A stretch of 64,000 nt of DNA, taken from the NCBI GenBank assembly GCA_963989385.1, contig OZ022503.1, forward strand, positions 68,174,123 through 68,238,122, given 5' to 3'. A model generated the notes under the pieces. That model was given only the letters and a program-made list of their open reading frames with translations, searched no databases and was not told where the DNA came from. Position 1 is the stretch's first letter. Every line of letters begins with the position of its first letter. Positions 1 through 11,947 of this stretch are shown piece by piece. Origin of the DNA: Ctena decussata. Its lineage: Eukaryota; Mollusca; Bivalvia; Lucinida; Lucinidae. The position numbers and the translations under genes are program-made.

Positions 1-840
1 CTGTAATTTTAGCACAGTTTCAGAACGATTCGTGAAAGTCACCTTTTAAGAATAACTTCCACTGCAGGCCCATACATAAAAGTTTGCCCCTTTATTACTC
101 TGCACATGGACAATTATTTGCGCTGTTATTTGCCCCAGGCATGTACCTATGTAATTACCGTTTACAGTGCAAATATGGATGTTATCGGTCGCTGAACGTC
201 GGAGCAGTAGGCGTTTAATGCATTTTCCCATAGGGTCCAATGCAAAATTGACACCTCATTTTCTCCATTCTCAAGAGCTTTGAGTCTCTGCAAAACATAT
301 ACATGTGTAGACACAATTAAGTGAAATATAATGAAGGCTATTTCAGCTTTAGCTTTTATTCCGTTTGGGAGCTATAGTCGCACAAACTTTTGTTTACAAA
401 AAATTCGATGGCCTATAGTGCGCAAGATATGCAATCAGTTGAAATTAGATTGTGCATGCATGTAGACATGTTAATGGCCTTTATATATGCCAAGTTTCAG
501 ATGGCTACCTACTCAGACAAGCAAGCAGTAGCGGTTTGAAATTTTCACAATTTGGGCTACACGTTCGGGACGATTCGTGACCTTAGGTGACTTGCACAAT
601 TCGGGCTGAAACTAGTGCCAAATGAGAGGGTTGGGATAAACATTCAATTGACCATATGTGCCAAAAATTCTCGTTCTTTAGTTTTCGAGTTATAGCCCCT
701 GGAAGTCGTAAACTGCACGACTTTGCCCTCGAATATCTCGACAACGGAGAAAGGAGAATTTCTGGGATTTTTCCGAAGAAATATATGGGAATTATCTGTA
801 ATTTTAGCACAGTTTCAGAACGATTCGTGAAAGTCACCTT

Positions 841-1636
841 TTAAGAATAACTTCCACTGCAGGCCCATACATAAAAGTTTGCTCCTTTATTACTCTGCAC
901 ATGGACAATTATTTGCGCTGTTATTTGCCCCAGGCATGTACCTATGTAATTACCGTTTACAGTGCAAAGATGGATGTTATCGGTCGCTGAACGTCGGAGC
1001 AGTAGGCGTTTAATGCATTTTCCCATAGGGTCCAATGCAAAATTGACACCTCATGTTCTCCATTCTCAAGAGCTTTGAGTCTCTGCAAAACATATACATG
1101 TGTAGACACAAATAAGTGAAATAGAATGAAGGCTATTTCAGCTTTAGCTTTTATTCCGTTTGGGAGCTAAAGTCGCACAAACTTTTGTTTACAAAAATTT
1201 CGATGGCCTATAGTTCGCAAGTTATGCAATCAGTTGACATAAGATTGTGCATGCATGTAGACATGTTAATGGCCTTTATATATGCCAAGTTCCAGATGGC
1301 TACCTACTCAGACAAGCAAGCAGTAGCGGTTTGAAATTTTCACAATTTGGGCTACACGTTCGGGACGATTCGTGACCTTAGGTGACTTGCACAATTCGGG
1401 CTGAAACTAGTGCCAAATGAGAGGGTTGGGATAAACATTCAATTGACCATATGTGCCAAAAATTCTCGTTCTTTAGTTTTCGAGTTATAGCCCCTGGAAG
1501 TCGTAAACTGCACGACTTTGCCCTCGAATATCTCGACAACGGAGAAAGGAGAATTTCTGGGATTTTTTCCCAAGAAATATATGGGAATTATCTGTAATTT
1601 TAGCACAGTTTCAGAACGATTCGTGAAAGTCACCTT
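841..1636 (+). repeat. Representative satellite monomer (796 bp)
   Basis: A full-length unit chosen as reference. From left to right it holds the anchor TTAAGAATAAC, a CTGCAG (PstI) site at 857-862, an 8-bp inverted repeat (CTTTAGCT at 1142-1149 with AGCTAAAG at 1165-1172), two diverged related segments (1192-1375 and 1457-1626), an ACTAGT site, a CATATG site, and a T-run whose length separates the 795- and 796-bp classes. In one class the T-run is followed by CCCAAG, in the other by CCGAAG. Overall the unit is moderately AT-rich with about 26 CpG. No family resemblance to a known satellite could be established by eye. Confidence 0.95.
1142..1172. repeat. Short inverted repeat within the monomer
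   Basis: CTTTAGCT (1142-1149) and AGCTAAAG (1165-1172) form a perfect 8-bp stem around a 15-base loop. The same structure recurs at the same phase in most units, with occasional stem mutations such as CTTTAGCG near 18590 and 20180. Whether it folds or has any role is unknown. In an array this uniform, conservation alone does not imply function. Confidence 0.6.
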
Positions 1637-3227
1637 TTAAGAATAACTTCCACTGCAGGCCCATACATAAAAGTTTGCTCCTTTATTACTCTGCACATGG
1701 ACAATTATTTGCGCTGTTATTTGCCCCAGGCATGTACCTATGTAATTACCGTTTACAGTGCAAAGATGGATGTTATCGGTCGCTGAACGTCGGAGCAGTA
1801 GGCGTTTAATGCATTTTCCCATAGGGTCCAATGCAAAATTGACACCTCATGTTCTCCATTCTCAAGAGCTTTGAGTCTCTGCAAAACATATACATGTGTA
1901 GACACAAATAAGTGAAATAGAATGAAGGCTATTTCAGCTTTAGCTTTTATTCCGTTTGGGAGCTAAAGTCGCACAAACTTTTGTTTACAAAAATTTCGAT
2001 GGCCTATAGTTCGCAAGTTATGCAATCAGTTGACATAAGATTGTGCATGCATGTAGACATGTTAATGGCCTTTATATATGCCAAGTTCCAGATGGCTACC
2101 TACTCAGACAAGCAAGCAGTAGCGGTTTGAAATTTTCACAATTTGGGCTACACGTTCGGGACGATTCGTGACCTTAGGTGACTTGCACAATTCGGGCTGA
2201 AACTAGTGCCAAATGAGAGGGTTGGGATAAACATTTAATTGACCATATGTGCCAAAATTTCTCGTTCTTTACTTTTCGAGTTATAGCCCCTGGAAGTCGT
2301 AAACTGCACGACTTTGCCCTCGAATATCTCGACAACGGAGAAAGGAGAATTTCAGGGATTTTTTCCCAAGAAATATATGGGAATTATCTGTAATTTTAGC
2401 ACAGTTTCAGAACGATTCGTGAAAGTCATCTTTTAAGAATAACTTCCACTGCAGGCCCATACATAAAAGTTTGCTCCTTTATTACTCTGCACATGGACAA
2501 TTATTTGCGCTGTTATTTGCCCCAGGCATGTACCTATGTAATTACCGTTTACAGTGCAAAGATGGATGTTATCGGTCGCTGAACGTCGGAGCAGTAGGCG
2601 TTTAATGCATTTTCCCATAGGGTCCAATGCAAAATTGACACCTCATTTTCTCCGTTCTTAAGAGCTTTGAGTCTCTGCAAAACAAATACATGTGTAGACA
2701 CAAATAAGTGAAATAGAATGAAGCTATTTCAGCTTTAGCTTTTATTCCGTTTGGGAGCTAAAGACGCACAAACTTTTGTTTACAAAAAATTCGATGGCCT
2801 ATAGTTCGCAAGTTATGCAATCAGTTGACATAAGATTGAGCATGCATGTAGACATGTTAATGGCCTTTATATATGCCAAGTTTCAGATGGCTACCTACTC
2901 AGACAAGCAAGCAGTAGCGGTTTGAAATTTTCACAATTTGGACTACACGTTCGGGACGATTCGTGACCTTAGGTGACTTGCACAATTCGGGCTGAAACTA
3001 GTGCCAAATGAGAGGGTTGGGATAAACATTCAATTGACCATATGTGCCAAAAATTCTCGTTCTTTAGTTTTCGAGTTATAGCCCCTGGAAGTCGTAAACT
3101 GCACGACTTTGCCCTCGAATATCTCGACAACGGAGAAAGGAGAATTTCTGGGATTTTTTCCCAAGAAATATATGGGAATTATCTGTAATTTTAGCACAGT
3201 TTCAGAACGATTCGTGAAAGTCACCTT

Positions 3228-6200
3228 TTAAGAATAACTTCCACTGCAGGCCCATACATAAAAGTTTGCTCCTTTATTACTCTGCACATGGAAAATTATT
3301 TGCGCTGTTATTTGCCCCAGGCATGTACCTATGTAATTACCGTTTACAGTGCAAAGATGGATGTTATCGGTCGCTGAACGTCGGAGCAGTAGGTGTTTAA
3401 TGCATTTTCCCATAGGGTCCAATGCAAAATTGACACCTCATTTTCTCAATTTTCAAGAGCTTTGAATCTCTGCAAAACATATACATGTGTAGACACAAAT
3501 AAGTGAAATAAAATGAAGGCTATTTCAGCTTTAGCTTTTATTCCGTTTGGGAGCTAAAGTCGCACAAACTTTTGTTTACAAAAATTTCGATGGCCTATAG
3601 TTCGCAAGTTATGCAATCAGTTGACATAAGATTGTGCATGCATGTAGACATGTTAATGGCCTTTATATATGATAAGTTTCTGATGGCTACCTACTCAGAC
3701 AAGCAAGCAGTAGCGGTTTGAAATTTTCACAATTTGGGCTACACGTTCGGGACGATTCGTGACCTTAGGTGACTTGCACAATTCGGGCTGAAACTAGTGC
3801 CAAATGAGAGGGTTGGGATAAACATTCAATTGACCATATGTGCCAAAAATTCTCGTTCTTTAGTTTTCGAGTAATAGCCCCTGGAAGTCGTAAACTGCAC
3901 GACTTTGCCCTCGAATATCTCGACAACGGAGAAAGGAGAATTTCTGGGATTTTTTCCCAAGAAATATATGGGAATTATCTGTAATTTTAGCTCAGTTTAA
4001 GACCGATTCGTGAAAGTCACCTTTTAAGAATAACTTCCACTGCAGGCCCATACATAAAAGTTTGCTCCTTTATTACTCTGCACATGGACAATTATTTGCG
4101 CTGTTATTTGCCCCAGGCATGTACCTATGTAATTACCGTTTACAGTGCAAAGATGGATGTTATCGGTCGCTGAACGTCGGAGCAGTAGGCGTTTAATGCA
4201 TTTTCCCATAGGGTCCAATGCAAAATTGACACCTCATTTTCTCAATTCTCAAGAGCTTTGAGTCTCTGCAAAACATATACATGTGTAGACACAAATAAGT
4301 GAAATAGAATGAAGGCTATTTCAGCTTTCGCTTTTATTCCGTTTGGGAGCTAAAGATGCACAAACTTTTGTTTACAAAAACTTCGATGGCCTATAGTTCG
4401 CAAGTTATGCAATCAGTTGAAATAAGATTGTGCATGCATGTAGACATGTTAATGGCCTTTATATATGCCAAGTTTCAGATGGCTACCTACTCAGACAAGC
4501 AAGCAGTAGCGGTTTGAAATTTTCACAATTTGGACTACACGTTCGGGACGATTCGTGACCTTAGGTGACTTGCACAATTCGGGCTGAAACTAGTGCCAAA
4601 TGAGAGGGTTGGGATAAACATTCAATTGACCATATGTGCCAAAAATTCTCGTTCTTTAGTTTTCGAGTTATAGCCCCTGGAAGTCGTAAACTGCACGACT
4701 TTGCCCTCGAATATCTCGACAACGGAGAAAGGAGAATTTCTGGGATTTTTTCCCAAGAAATATATGGGAATTATCTGTAATTTTAGCACAGTTTCAGAAC
4801 GATTCGTGAAAGTCACCTTTTAAGAATAACTTCCACTGCAGGCCCATACATAAAAGTTTGCTCCTTTATTACTCTGCACATGGACAATTATTTGCGCTGT
4901 TATTTGCCCCAGGCATGTACCTATGTAATTACCGTTTACAGTGCAAAGATGGATGTTATCGGTCGCTGAACGTCGGAGCAGTAGGCGTTTAATGCATTTT
5001 CCCATAGGGTCCAATGCAAAATTGACACCTCATTTTCTCCATTTTCAAGAGCTTTGAATCTCTGCAAAACATATACATGTGTAGACACAAATAAGTGAAA
5101 TAGAATGAAGGCTATTTCAGCTTTAGCTTTTATTCCGTTTGGGAGCTAAAGTCGCACAAACTTTTGTTTACAAAAATTTCCATGGCCTATAGTTCGCAAG
5201 TTATGCAATCAGTTGACATAAGATTGTGCATGCATGTAGACATGTTAATGGCCTTTATATATGATAAGTTTCTGATGGCTACCTACTCAGACAAGCAAGT
5301 AGTAGCGGTTTGAAATTTTCACAATTTGGGCTACACGTTCGGGACGATTCGTGACCTTAGGTGACTTGCACAATTCGGGCTGAAACTAATGCCAAATGAG
5401 AGGGTTGGGATAAACATTCAATTGACCATATGTGCGAAAAATTCTCGTTCTTTAGTTTTCGAGTTATAGCCCCTGGAAGTCGTAAACTGCACGACTTTGC
5501 CCTCGAATATCTCGACAACGGAGAAAGGAGAATTTCTGGGATTTTTTCCCAAGAAATATATGGGAATTATCTGTAATTTTAGCTCAGTTTAAGACCGATT
5601 CGTGAAAGTCACCTTTTAAGAATAACTTCCACTGCAGGCCCATACATAAAAGTTTGCTCCTTTATTACTCTGCACATGGACAATTATTTGCACTGTTATT
5701 TGCCCAAGGCATGTACCTATGTAATTTCCGTTTACTGTGCAAAGATGGATGTTATCGGTCGCTGAACGTCGGAGCAGTAGGCGTTTAATGCATTTTCCCA
5801 TAGGGTCCAATGCAAAATTGACACCTCATTTTCTCAATTCTCAAGAGCTTTGAGTCCCTGCAAAACATATACATGTGTAGACACAAATAAGTGAAATAGA
5901 ATGAAGGCTATTTCAGCTTTAGCTTTTATTCCGTTTGGGAGCTAAAGTCGCACAAACTTTTGTTTACAAAAATTTCGATGGCCTATAGTTCGTAAGTTAT
6001 GCAATCAGTTGACATAAGATTGTGCATGCATGTAGACATGTTAATGGCCTTTATATATGCCAAGTTCCAGATGGCTACCTACTCAGACAAGCAAGCAGTA
6101 GCGGTTTGAAATTTTCACAATTTGGGCTACACGTTCGGGACGATTCGTGACCTTAGGTGACTTGCACAATTCGGGCTGAAACTAGTGCCAAATGAGAGGG

Positions 6201-6408
6201 TTGGGATAAACATTCAATTGACCATATGTGCCAAAAATTCTCGTTCTTTAGTTTTCGAGTTATAGCCCCTGGAAGTCGTAAACTGCACGACTTTGCCCTC
6301 GAATATCTCGACAACGGAGAAAGAATTTCTGGGATTTTTTCTCAAGAAATATATGGGAATTATCTGTAATTTTAGCACAGTTTCAGAACGATTCGTGAAA
6401 GTCATCTT
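3228..6408 (+). repeat. Two-unit higher-order repeat, two copies (3228-4819 and 4820-6408)
   Basis: Private variants recur about 1,592 bp apart. GATAAGTTTCTGATGG lies near 3669 and 5263, the pair CTCAGTTTAAGACCGATTCG lies near 3990 and 5583, and TTTTCTCAATTCTCAAG lies near 4236 and 5827. Most neighbouring units lack these, although unit 3228 has a related TTTTCTCAATTTTCAAG. The pattern shows that a dimer, rather than a single unit, was duplicated here. Confidence 0.75.
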
Positions 6409-7409
6409 TTAAGAATAACTTCCACTGCAGGCCCATACATAAAAGTTTGCTCCTTTATTACTCTGCACATGGACAATTATTTGCGCTGTTAAATGCCCCA
6501 GGCATGTACCTATTTAATTACCGTTTACAGTGCAAAGATGGATGTTATCGGTCGCTGAACGTCGGAGCAGTAGGCGTTTAATGCATTTTCCCATAGGGTC
6601 CAATGCAAAATTGACACCTCATTTTCTCCATTCTCAAGAGCTTTGAGTCTCTGCAAAACAAATACATGTGTAGACACAAATAAGTGAAATAGAATGAAGC
6701 TATTTCAGCTTTAGCTTTTATTCCGTTTGGGAGCTAAAGTCGCACAAACTTTTGTTTACAAAAATTTCGATGGCCTATAGTTCGCAAGTTATGCAATCAG
6801 TTGACATAAGATTGTGCATGCATGTAGACATGTTAATGGCCTTTATATATGCCAAGTTTCAGATGGCTACCTACTCAGACAAGCAAGCAGTAGCGGTTTG
6901 AAATTTTCACAATTTGGGCTACACGTTCGGGACGATTCGTGACCTTAGGTGACTTGCACAATTCGGGCTGAAACTAGTGCCAAATGAGAGGGTTGGGATA
7001 AACAATCAATTGACCATATGTGCCAAAAATTCTCGTTCTTTAGTTTTCGAGTTATAGCCCCTGGAAGTCGTAAACTGCACGACTTTGCCCTCGAATATCT
7101 CGACAACGGAGAAAGGAGAATTTCTGGGATTTTTTCCCAAGAAATATATGGGAATTATCTGTAATTTTAGCACAGTTTCAGAACGATTCGTGAAAGTCAC
7201 CTTTTAAGAATAATTTCCACTGCAGGCCCATACATAAAAGTTTGCTCCTTTATTACTCTGCACATGGACAATTATTTGCGCTGTTATTTGCCCCAGGCAT
7301 GTACCTATGCAAATTCCGTTCACAGTGCAAAGATGGATGTTATCGGTCGCTGAACGTCGGAGCAGTAGGCGTTTAATGCATTTTCCCATAGGGTCCAATG
7401 CAAAATTGA

Positions 7410-7430
7410 CACCTCATTTGCTTGTCTGAG
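7410..7430. other. Orientation switch, left inversion junction
   Basis: Left of 7419 the sequence follows the + unit through ACACCTCATTT. From 7420 it reads GCTTGTCTGAG, the reverse complement of CTCAGACAAGC. Only about 2 bp (TT) could be shared between the two parents. The nearest complementary + copy ends at 6884, so the two arms of this inverted repeat are separated by about 535 bp. Confidence 0.93.
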
Positions 7431-10400
7431 TAGGTAGCCATCTGAAACTTGGCATATATAAAGGTCATTAAAATGTCTACATGCATGCACAATCTTATGT
7501 CAACTGATTGCATAATTTCCGAACTATAGGCCATCGAAATTTTTGTAAACAAAAGTTTGTGCGACTTTAGCTCCCAAACGGAATAAAAGCTAAAGCTGAA
7601 ATAGCCTTCATTCTATTTCACTTATTTGTGTCTACACATGTATATGTTTTGCAGAGACTCAAAGCTCTTGAGAATGGAGAAAATGAGGTGTCAATTTTGC
7701 ATTGGACCCTATGGGAAAATGCATTAAACGCCTACTGATCCGACGTTCAGCGACCGATAACATCCATCTTTGCACTGAAAACGGTAATTACATAGGTACA
7801 TGCCTGGGGCAAATAACAGCGCAAATAATTGTCCATGTGCAGAGTAATAAAGTAGCAAACTTTTATGTATGAGCCTGCAGTGGAAGTTATTCTTAAAAGG
7901 TGACTTTCACGAATCGTTCTGAAACTGTGCTAAAATTACAGATAATTCCCATATATTTCTTGGGAAAAAATCCCAGAAATTCTCCTTTCTCCGTTGTCGA
8001 GATATTCGAGGGCAAAGTCGTGCAGTTTACGACTTCCAGGGTCTATAACTCGAAAACTAAAGAACGAGAATTTTTGGCACATATGGTCAATTGAATGTTT
8101 ATCCCAACCGTCTCATTTGGCACTAGTTTCAGCCCGAATTGTGCAAGTCACCTAAGGTCACGAATCGTCCCGAACGTGTAGCCCAAATGGTGAAAATTTC
8201 AAACCGCTACTGCTTGCTTGTCTGAGTAGGTAGCCATCTGAAACTTGGCATATATAAAGGCCATTAACATGTCTACATGCATGCACAATCTTATGTCAAC
8301 TAATTGCATAATTTCCGAACTATAGGCCATCGAAATTTTTGTAAACAAAAGTTTGTGCGACTTTAGCTCCCAAACGGAATAAAAGCTAAAGCTGAAATAG
8401 CCTTCATTCTATTTCACTTATTTGTGTCTACACATGTATATGTTTTGCAGAGACCCAAAGCTCTTGAGAATGGAGAAAATGAGGTGTCAATTTTGCATTG
8501 GACCCTATGGGAAAATGCATTAAACGCCTACTGCTCCGACGTTCAGCGACCGATAACATCCATCTTTGCACTGTAAACGGTAATTACATAGGTACATGCC
8601 TGGGGCAAATAACAGCGCAAATAACTGTCCATGTGCAGAGTAATAAAGGAGCAAACTTTTATGTATGGGCCTGCAGTGAAAGTTATTCTTAAAAGGTGAC
8701 TTTCACGAATCGTTCTGAAACTGTGCTAAAATTACAGATAATTCCCATATATTTCTTGGGAAAAAATCCCAGAAATTCTCCTTTCTCCGTTGTCGAGATA
8801 TTCGAGGGCAAAGTCGTGCAGTTTACGACTTCCAGGGGCTATAACTCGAAAACTAAAGAACGAGAATTTTTGGCACATATGGTCAATTGAATGTTTATCC
8901 CAACCCTCTCATTTGACACTAGTTTCAGCCCGAATTGTGCAAGTCAGCTAAGGTCACGAATCGTCCCGAACGTGTAGCCCAAGTTGTGAAAATTTCAAAC
9001 CGCTACTGCTTGCTTGTCTGAGTAGGTAGCCATCTGAAACTTGGCATATATAAAGGCAATTAACATGTCTACATGCGTGCACAATCTTATGTCAACTGAT
9101 TGCATAACTTGCGAACTATAGGCCATCGAAATTTTTGTAAACAAAAGTTTGTGCGACTTTGGCTCCCAAACGGAATAAAAGCTAAAGCTGAAATAGCCTT
9201 CATTCTATTTCACTTATTTGTGTCTACACATGTATATGTTTTGCAGAGACTCAAAGCTCTTGAGAATGGAGATAATGAGGTGTCAATTTTGCATTGGACC
9301 CTATGGGAAAATGCATTAAACGCCTACTGATCCGACGTTCAGCGACCGATAACATCCATCTTTGCACTGTAAACGGCAATTACATAGGTACATGCCTGGG
9401 GCAAATAACAGCGCAAATAATTGTAAATGAGCAGAGTAATAAAGGAGCAAACTTTTATGTATGGGCCTGCAGTGGAAGTTATTCTTAAAAGGTGACTTTC
9501 ACGAATCGTTCTGAAACTGTGCTAAAATTACAGATAATTCCCATATATTTCTTGGGAAAAAATCCCAGAAATTCTCCTTTCTCCGTTGTCGAGATATTCG
9601 AGGGCAAAGTCGTGCAGTTTACGACTTCCAGGGGCTAACTCGAAAATTAAAGAACGAGAATTTTTGGCACATATGGTCAATTGAATGTTTATCCCAACCC
9701 TCTCATTTGGCACTAGTTTCAGCCCGAATTGTGGAAGTCACCTAAGGTCACGAATCGTCCCGAACGTGTAGCCCAAATTGTGAAAATTTCAAACCGCTAC
9801 TGCTTGCTTGTCTGAGTAGGTAGCCATCTGAAACTTGGCATATATAAAGGCCATTAACATGTCTACATGCATGCAAACTCTTATGTCAACTGATTGCATA
9901 ACTTGCGAACTATAGGCCATCGAAATTTTTGTAAACAAAAGTTTGTGCGACTTTAGCTCCCAAACGGAATAAAAGCTAAAGCTGAAATAGCCTTCATTCT
10001 ATTTCACTTATTTTTGTCTACACATGTATATGTTTTGCAGAGACTCAAAGCTCTTGAGAATGGAGAAAATGAGGTGTCAATTTTGCATTGGACCCTATGG
10101 GAAAATGCACTAAACGCCTACTGCTCCGACGTTCAGCGACCGATAACATCCATCTTTGCACTGTAAACGGTAATTACATAGGTACATGCCTGGGGCAAAT
10201 AACAGCGCAAATAACTGTCCATGTGCAGAGTAATAAAGGAGCAAACTTTTATGTATGGGCCTGCAGTGGAAGTTATTCTTAAAAGGTGACTTTCACGAAT
10301 CGTTCTGAAACTGTGCTAAAATTACAGATAATTCCCATATATTTCTTGGGAAAAATTCCAGAAATTCTCCTTTCTCTGTTGTCGAGATATTCGAGGGCAA

Positions 10401-11466
10401 AGTCGTGCAGTTTACGACTTCCAGGGGCTATAACTCGAAAACTAAAGAACGAGAATTTTTGGCACATATGGTCAATTGAATGTTTATCCCAACCCTCTCA
10501 TTTGACACTAGTTTCAGCCCGAATTGTGCAAGTCAGCTAAGGTCACGAATCGTCCCGAATGTGTAGCCCAAATGGTGAAAATTTCAAACCGCTACTGCTT
10601 GCTTGTCTGAGTAGGTAGCCATCTGAAACTTGGCATATATAAAAGCCATTAACATGTCTACATGCATGCACAATCTTATGTCAACTGATTGCACAACTTG
10701 CGACCTATAGGCCATCGAAATTTTTGTAAACAAAAGTTTGTGCGACTTTAGCTCCCAAACGGAATAAAAGCTAAAGCTGAAATAGCCTTCATTCTATTTC
10801 ACTTATTTGTGTCTACACATGTATATGTTTTGCAGAGACTCAAAGCTCTTGAGAATGGAGAAAATGAGGTGTCAATTTTGCATTGGACCCTATGGGAAAA
10901 TGCATTAAACGCCTACTGATCCGACGTTCAGCGACCGATAACATCCATCTTTGCACTGTAAACGGTAATTACATAGGTACATGCCTGGGGCAAATAACAG
11001 CGTAAATAAGTGTCCATGTGCAGAGTAATAAAGGAGCAAACTTTTATGTATGGGCCTGCAGTGGAAGTTATTCTTAAAAGGTGACTTTCACGAATCGTTC
11101 TGAAACTGTGCTAAAATTACAGATAATTCCCATATATTTCTTGGGAAAAAATCCCAGAAATTCTCCTTTCTCCGTTGTCGAGATAATCGAGGGCAAAGTG
11201 GTGCAGTTTACCATTTCCAGGGGCTATAACTCGAAAACTAAAGAACGAGAATTTTTGGCACATATGGTCAATTGAATGTTTATCCCAACCCTCTCATTTG
11301 GCACTAGTTTCAGCCCGAATTGTGCAAGTCACCTAAGGTCACGAATCGTCCCGAACGTGTAGCCCAAATTGTGAAAATTTCAAACCGCTACTGCTTGCTT
11401 GTCTGAGTAGGTAGCCATCTGAAACTTGGCATATATAAAGGCCATTAACATGTCTACATGCCTGCA
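7420..11466 (-). repeat. Satellite array block 2, inverted orientation
   Basis: About five units of the same satellite read as reverse complement. The anchor motif, now TTCTTAA, falls at 7896, 8692, 9488, 10282 and 11077, so unit spacing stays at 794-796 bp. The block opens abruptly after CACCTCATTT at 7419 and closes at 11466-11469, where a CAA is shared with the following + orientation unit. Sequence identity to the flanking blocks is similar to that among + units, so this is the same family and not a second satellite. Confidence 0.97.
11429..11466. other. Orientation switch, right inversion junction and palindrome spacer
   Basis: Inverted sequence ending at 11428 (GAAACTTG) is complementary to + sequence beginning at 11467 (CAAGTTTC). 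This leaves a spacer of only 38 bp between two satellite arms that run for kilobases on each side. The 71-bp duplication at 11806 interrupts the pairing register on the right arm. Such a close-spaced long inverted repeat could extrude a hairpin or cruciform, and it is also a known hazard for cloning and assembly. Confidence 0.93.
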
Positions 11467-11805
11467 CAAGTTTCAGATGGCTACCTACTCAGACAAGCAA
11501 GCAGTAGCGGTTTGAAATTTTCACAATTTGGGCTACACGTTCGGGACGATTCGTGACCTTAGGTGACTTGCACAATTCGGGCTGAAACTAGTGTCAAATG
11601 AGAGGGTTGGGATAAACATTCAATTGACCATATGTGCCAAAAATTCTCGTTCTTTAGTTTTCGAGTTATAGCCCCTGGAAGTCGTAAACTGCACGACTTT
11701 GCCCTCGAATATCTCGACAACGGAGAAAGGAGAATTTCTGGGATTTTTCCGAAGAAATATATGGGAATTATCTGTAATTTTAGCACAGTTTCAGAACGAT
11801 TCGTG

Positions 11806-11947
11806 AAAGTCACCTTTTAAGAATAACTTCCACTGCAGGCCAATACATAAATGTTTGCTCCTTTATTACTCTGCACAAAGTCACCTTTTAAGAATAACTT
11901 CCACTGCAGGCCAATACATAAATGTTTGCTCCTTTATTACTCTGCAC
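11806..11947 (+). repeat. 71-bp local tandem duplication
   Basis: The stretch from AAAGTCACC to CTCTGCAC occurs at 11806-11876 and again at 11877-11947 with no difference seen. Both copies carry the local CCAATACATAAATG variant, so the duplication arose after that variant. It lies about 340 bp right of the right inversion junction and occurs nowhere else in the window. Confidence 0.95.

Larger units (their letters stand above)
1..7419 (+). repeat. Satellite array block 1 (reference orientation)
   Basis: Head-to-tail copies of the 795-796 bp satellite unit. Taking TTAAGAATAAC as unit start, units begin at 46, 841, 1637, 2433, 3228, 4024, 4820, 5616, 6409 and 7204. The first 45 bases are the tail of a preceding unit, so the array continues beyond the left edge. 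The last unit is cut at 7419, where the sequence switches to the reverse complement. Units 841 and 1637 are nearly identical and share a CCTCATGTTCTCC variant. Other pairs share private variants two and five units apart. No unrelated sequence is seen between units. Confidence 0.98.

Noticed and set aside
656..844. Plus-strand 62-codon ATG frame seen in many units
   Set aside because: It overlaps the minus-strand frames, is present only in the 795-bp class, and is disrupted in the 796-bp class. No coding signature.
841..1035. 64-codon minus-strand open frame repeated about once per unit, as a small protein gene
   Set aside because: Its start is TTG, not ATG. It lies in a tandem satellite, is broken by stops in some copies (for example the units at 6409 and 11077), and shows no recognisable domain. 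Repetition reflects copying of the DNA.
1439..1633. Second recurrent minus-strand frame, 64 or 84 codons
   Set aside because: It begins at GTG, and its length and downstream sequence change with a 1-bp difference in the T-run, which a real coding sequence would not tolerate across copies.
841..1636. CENP-B box as evidence of centromere function
   Set aside because: Scanning the consensus on both strands for the core TTCGNNNNANNCGGG found no match. Partial resemblances such as TTCGAGTTATAGCCC lack CGGG.
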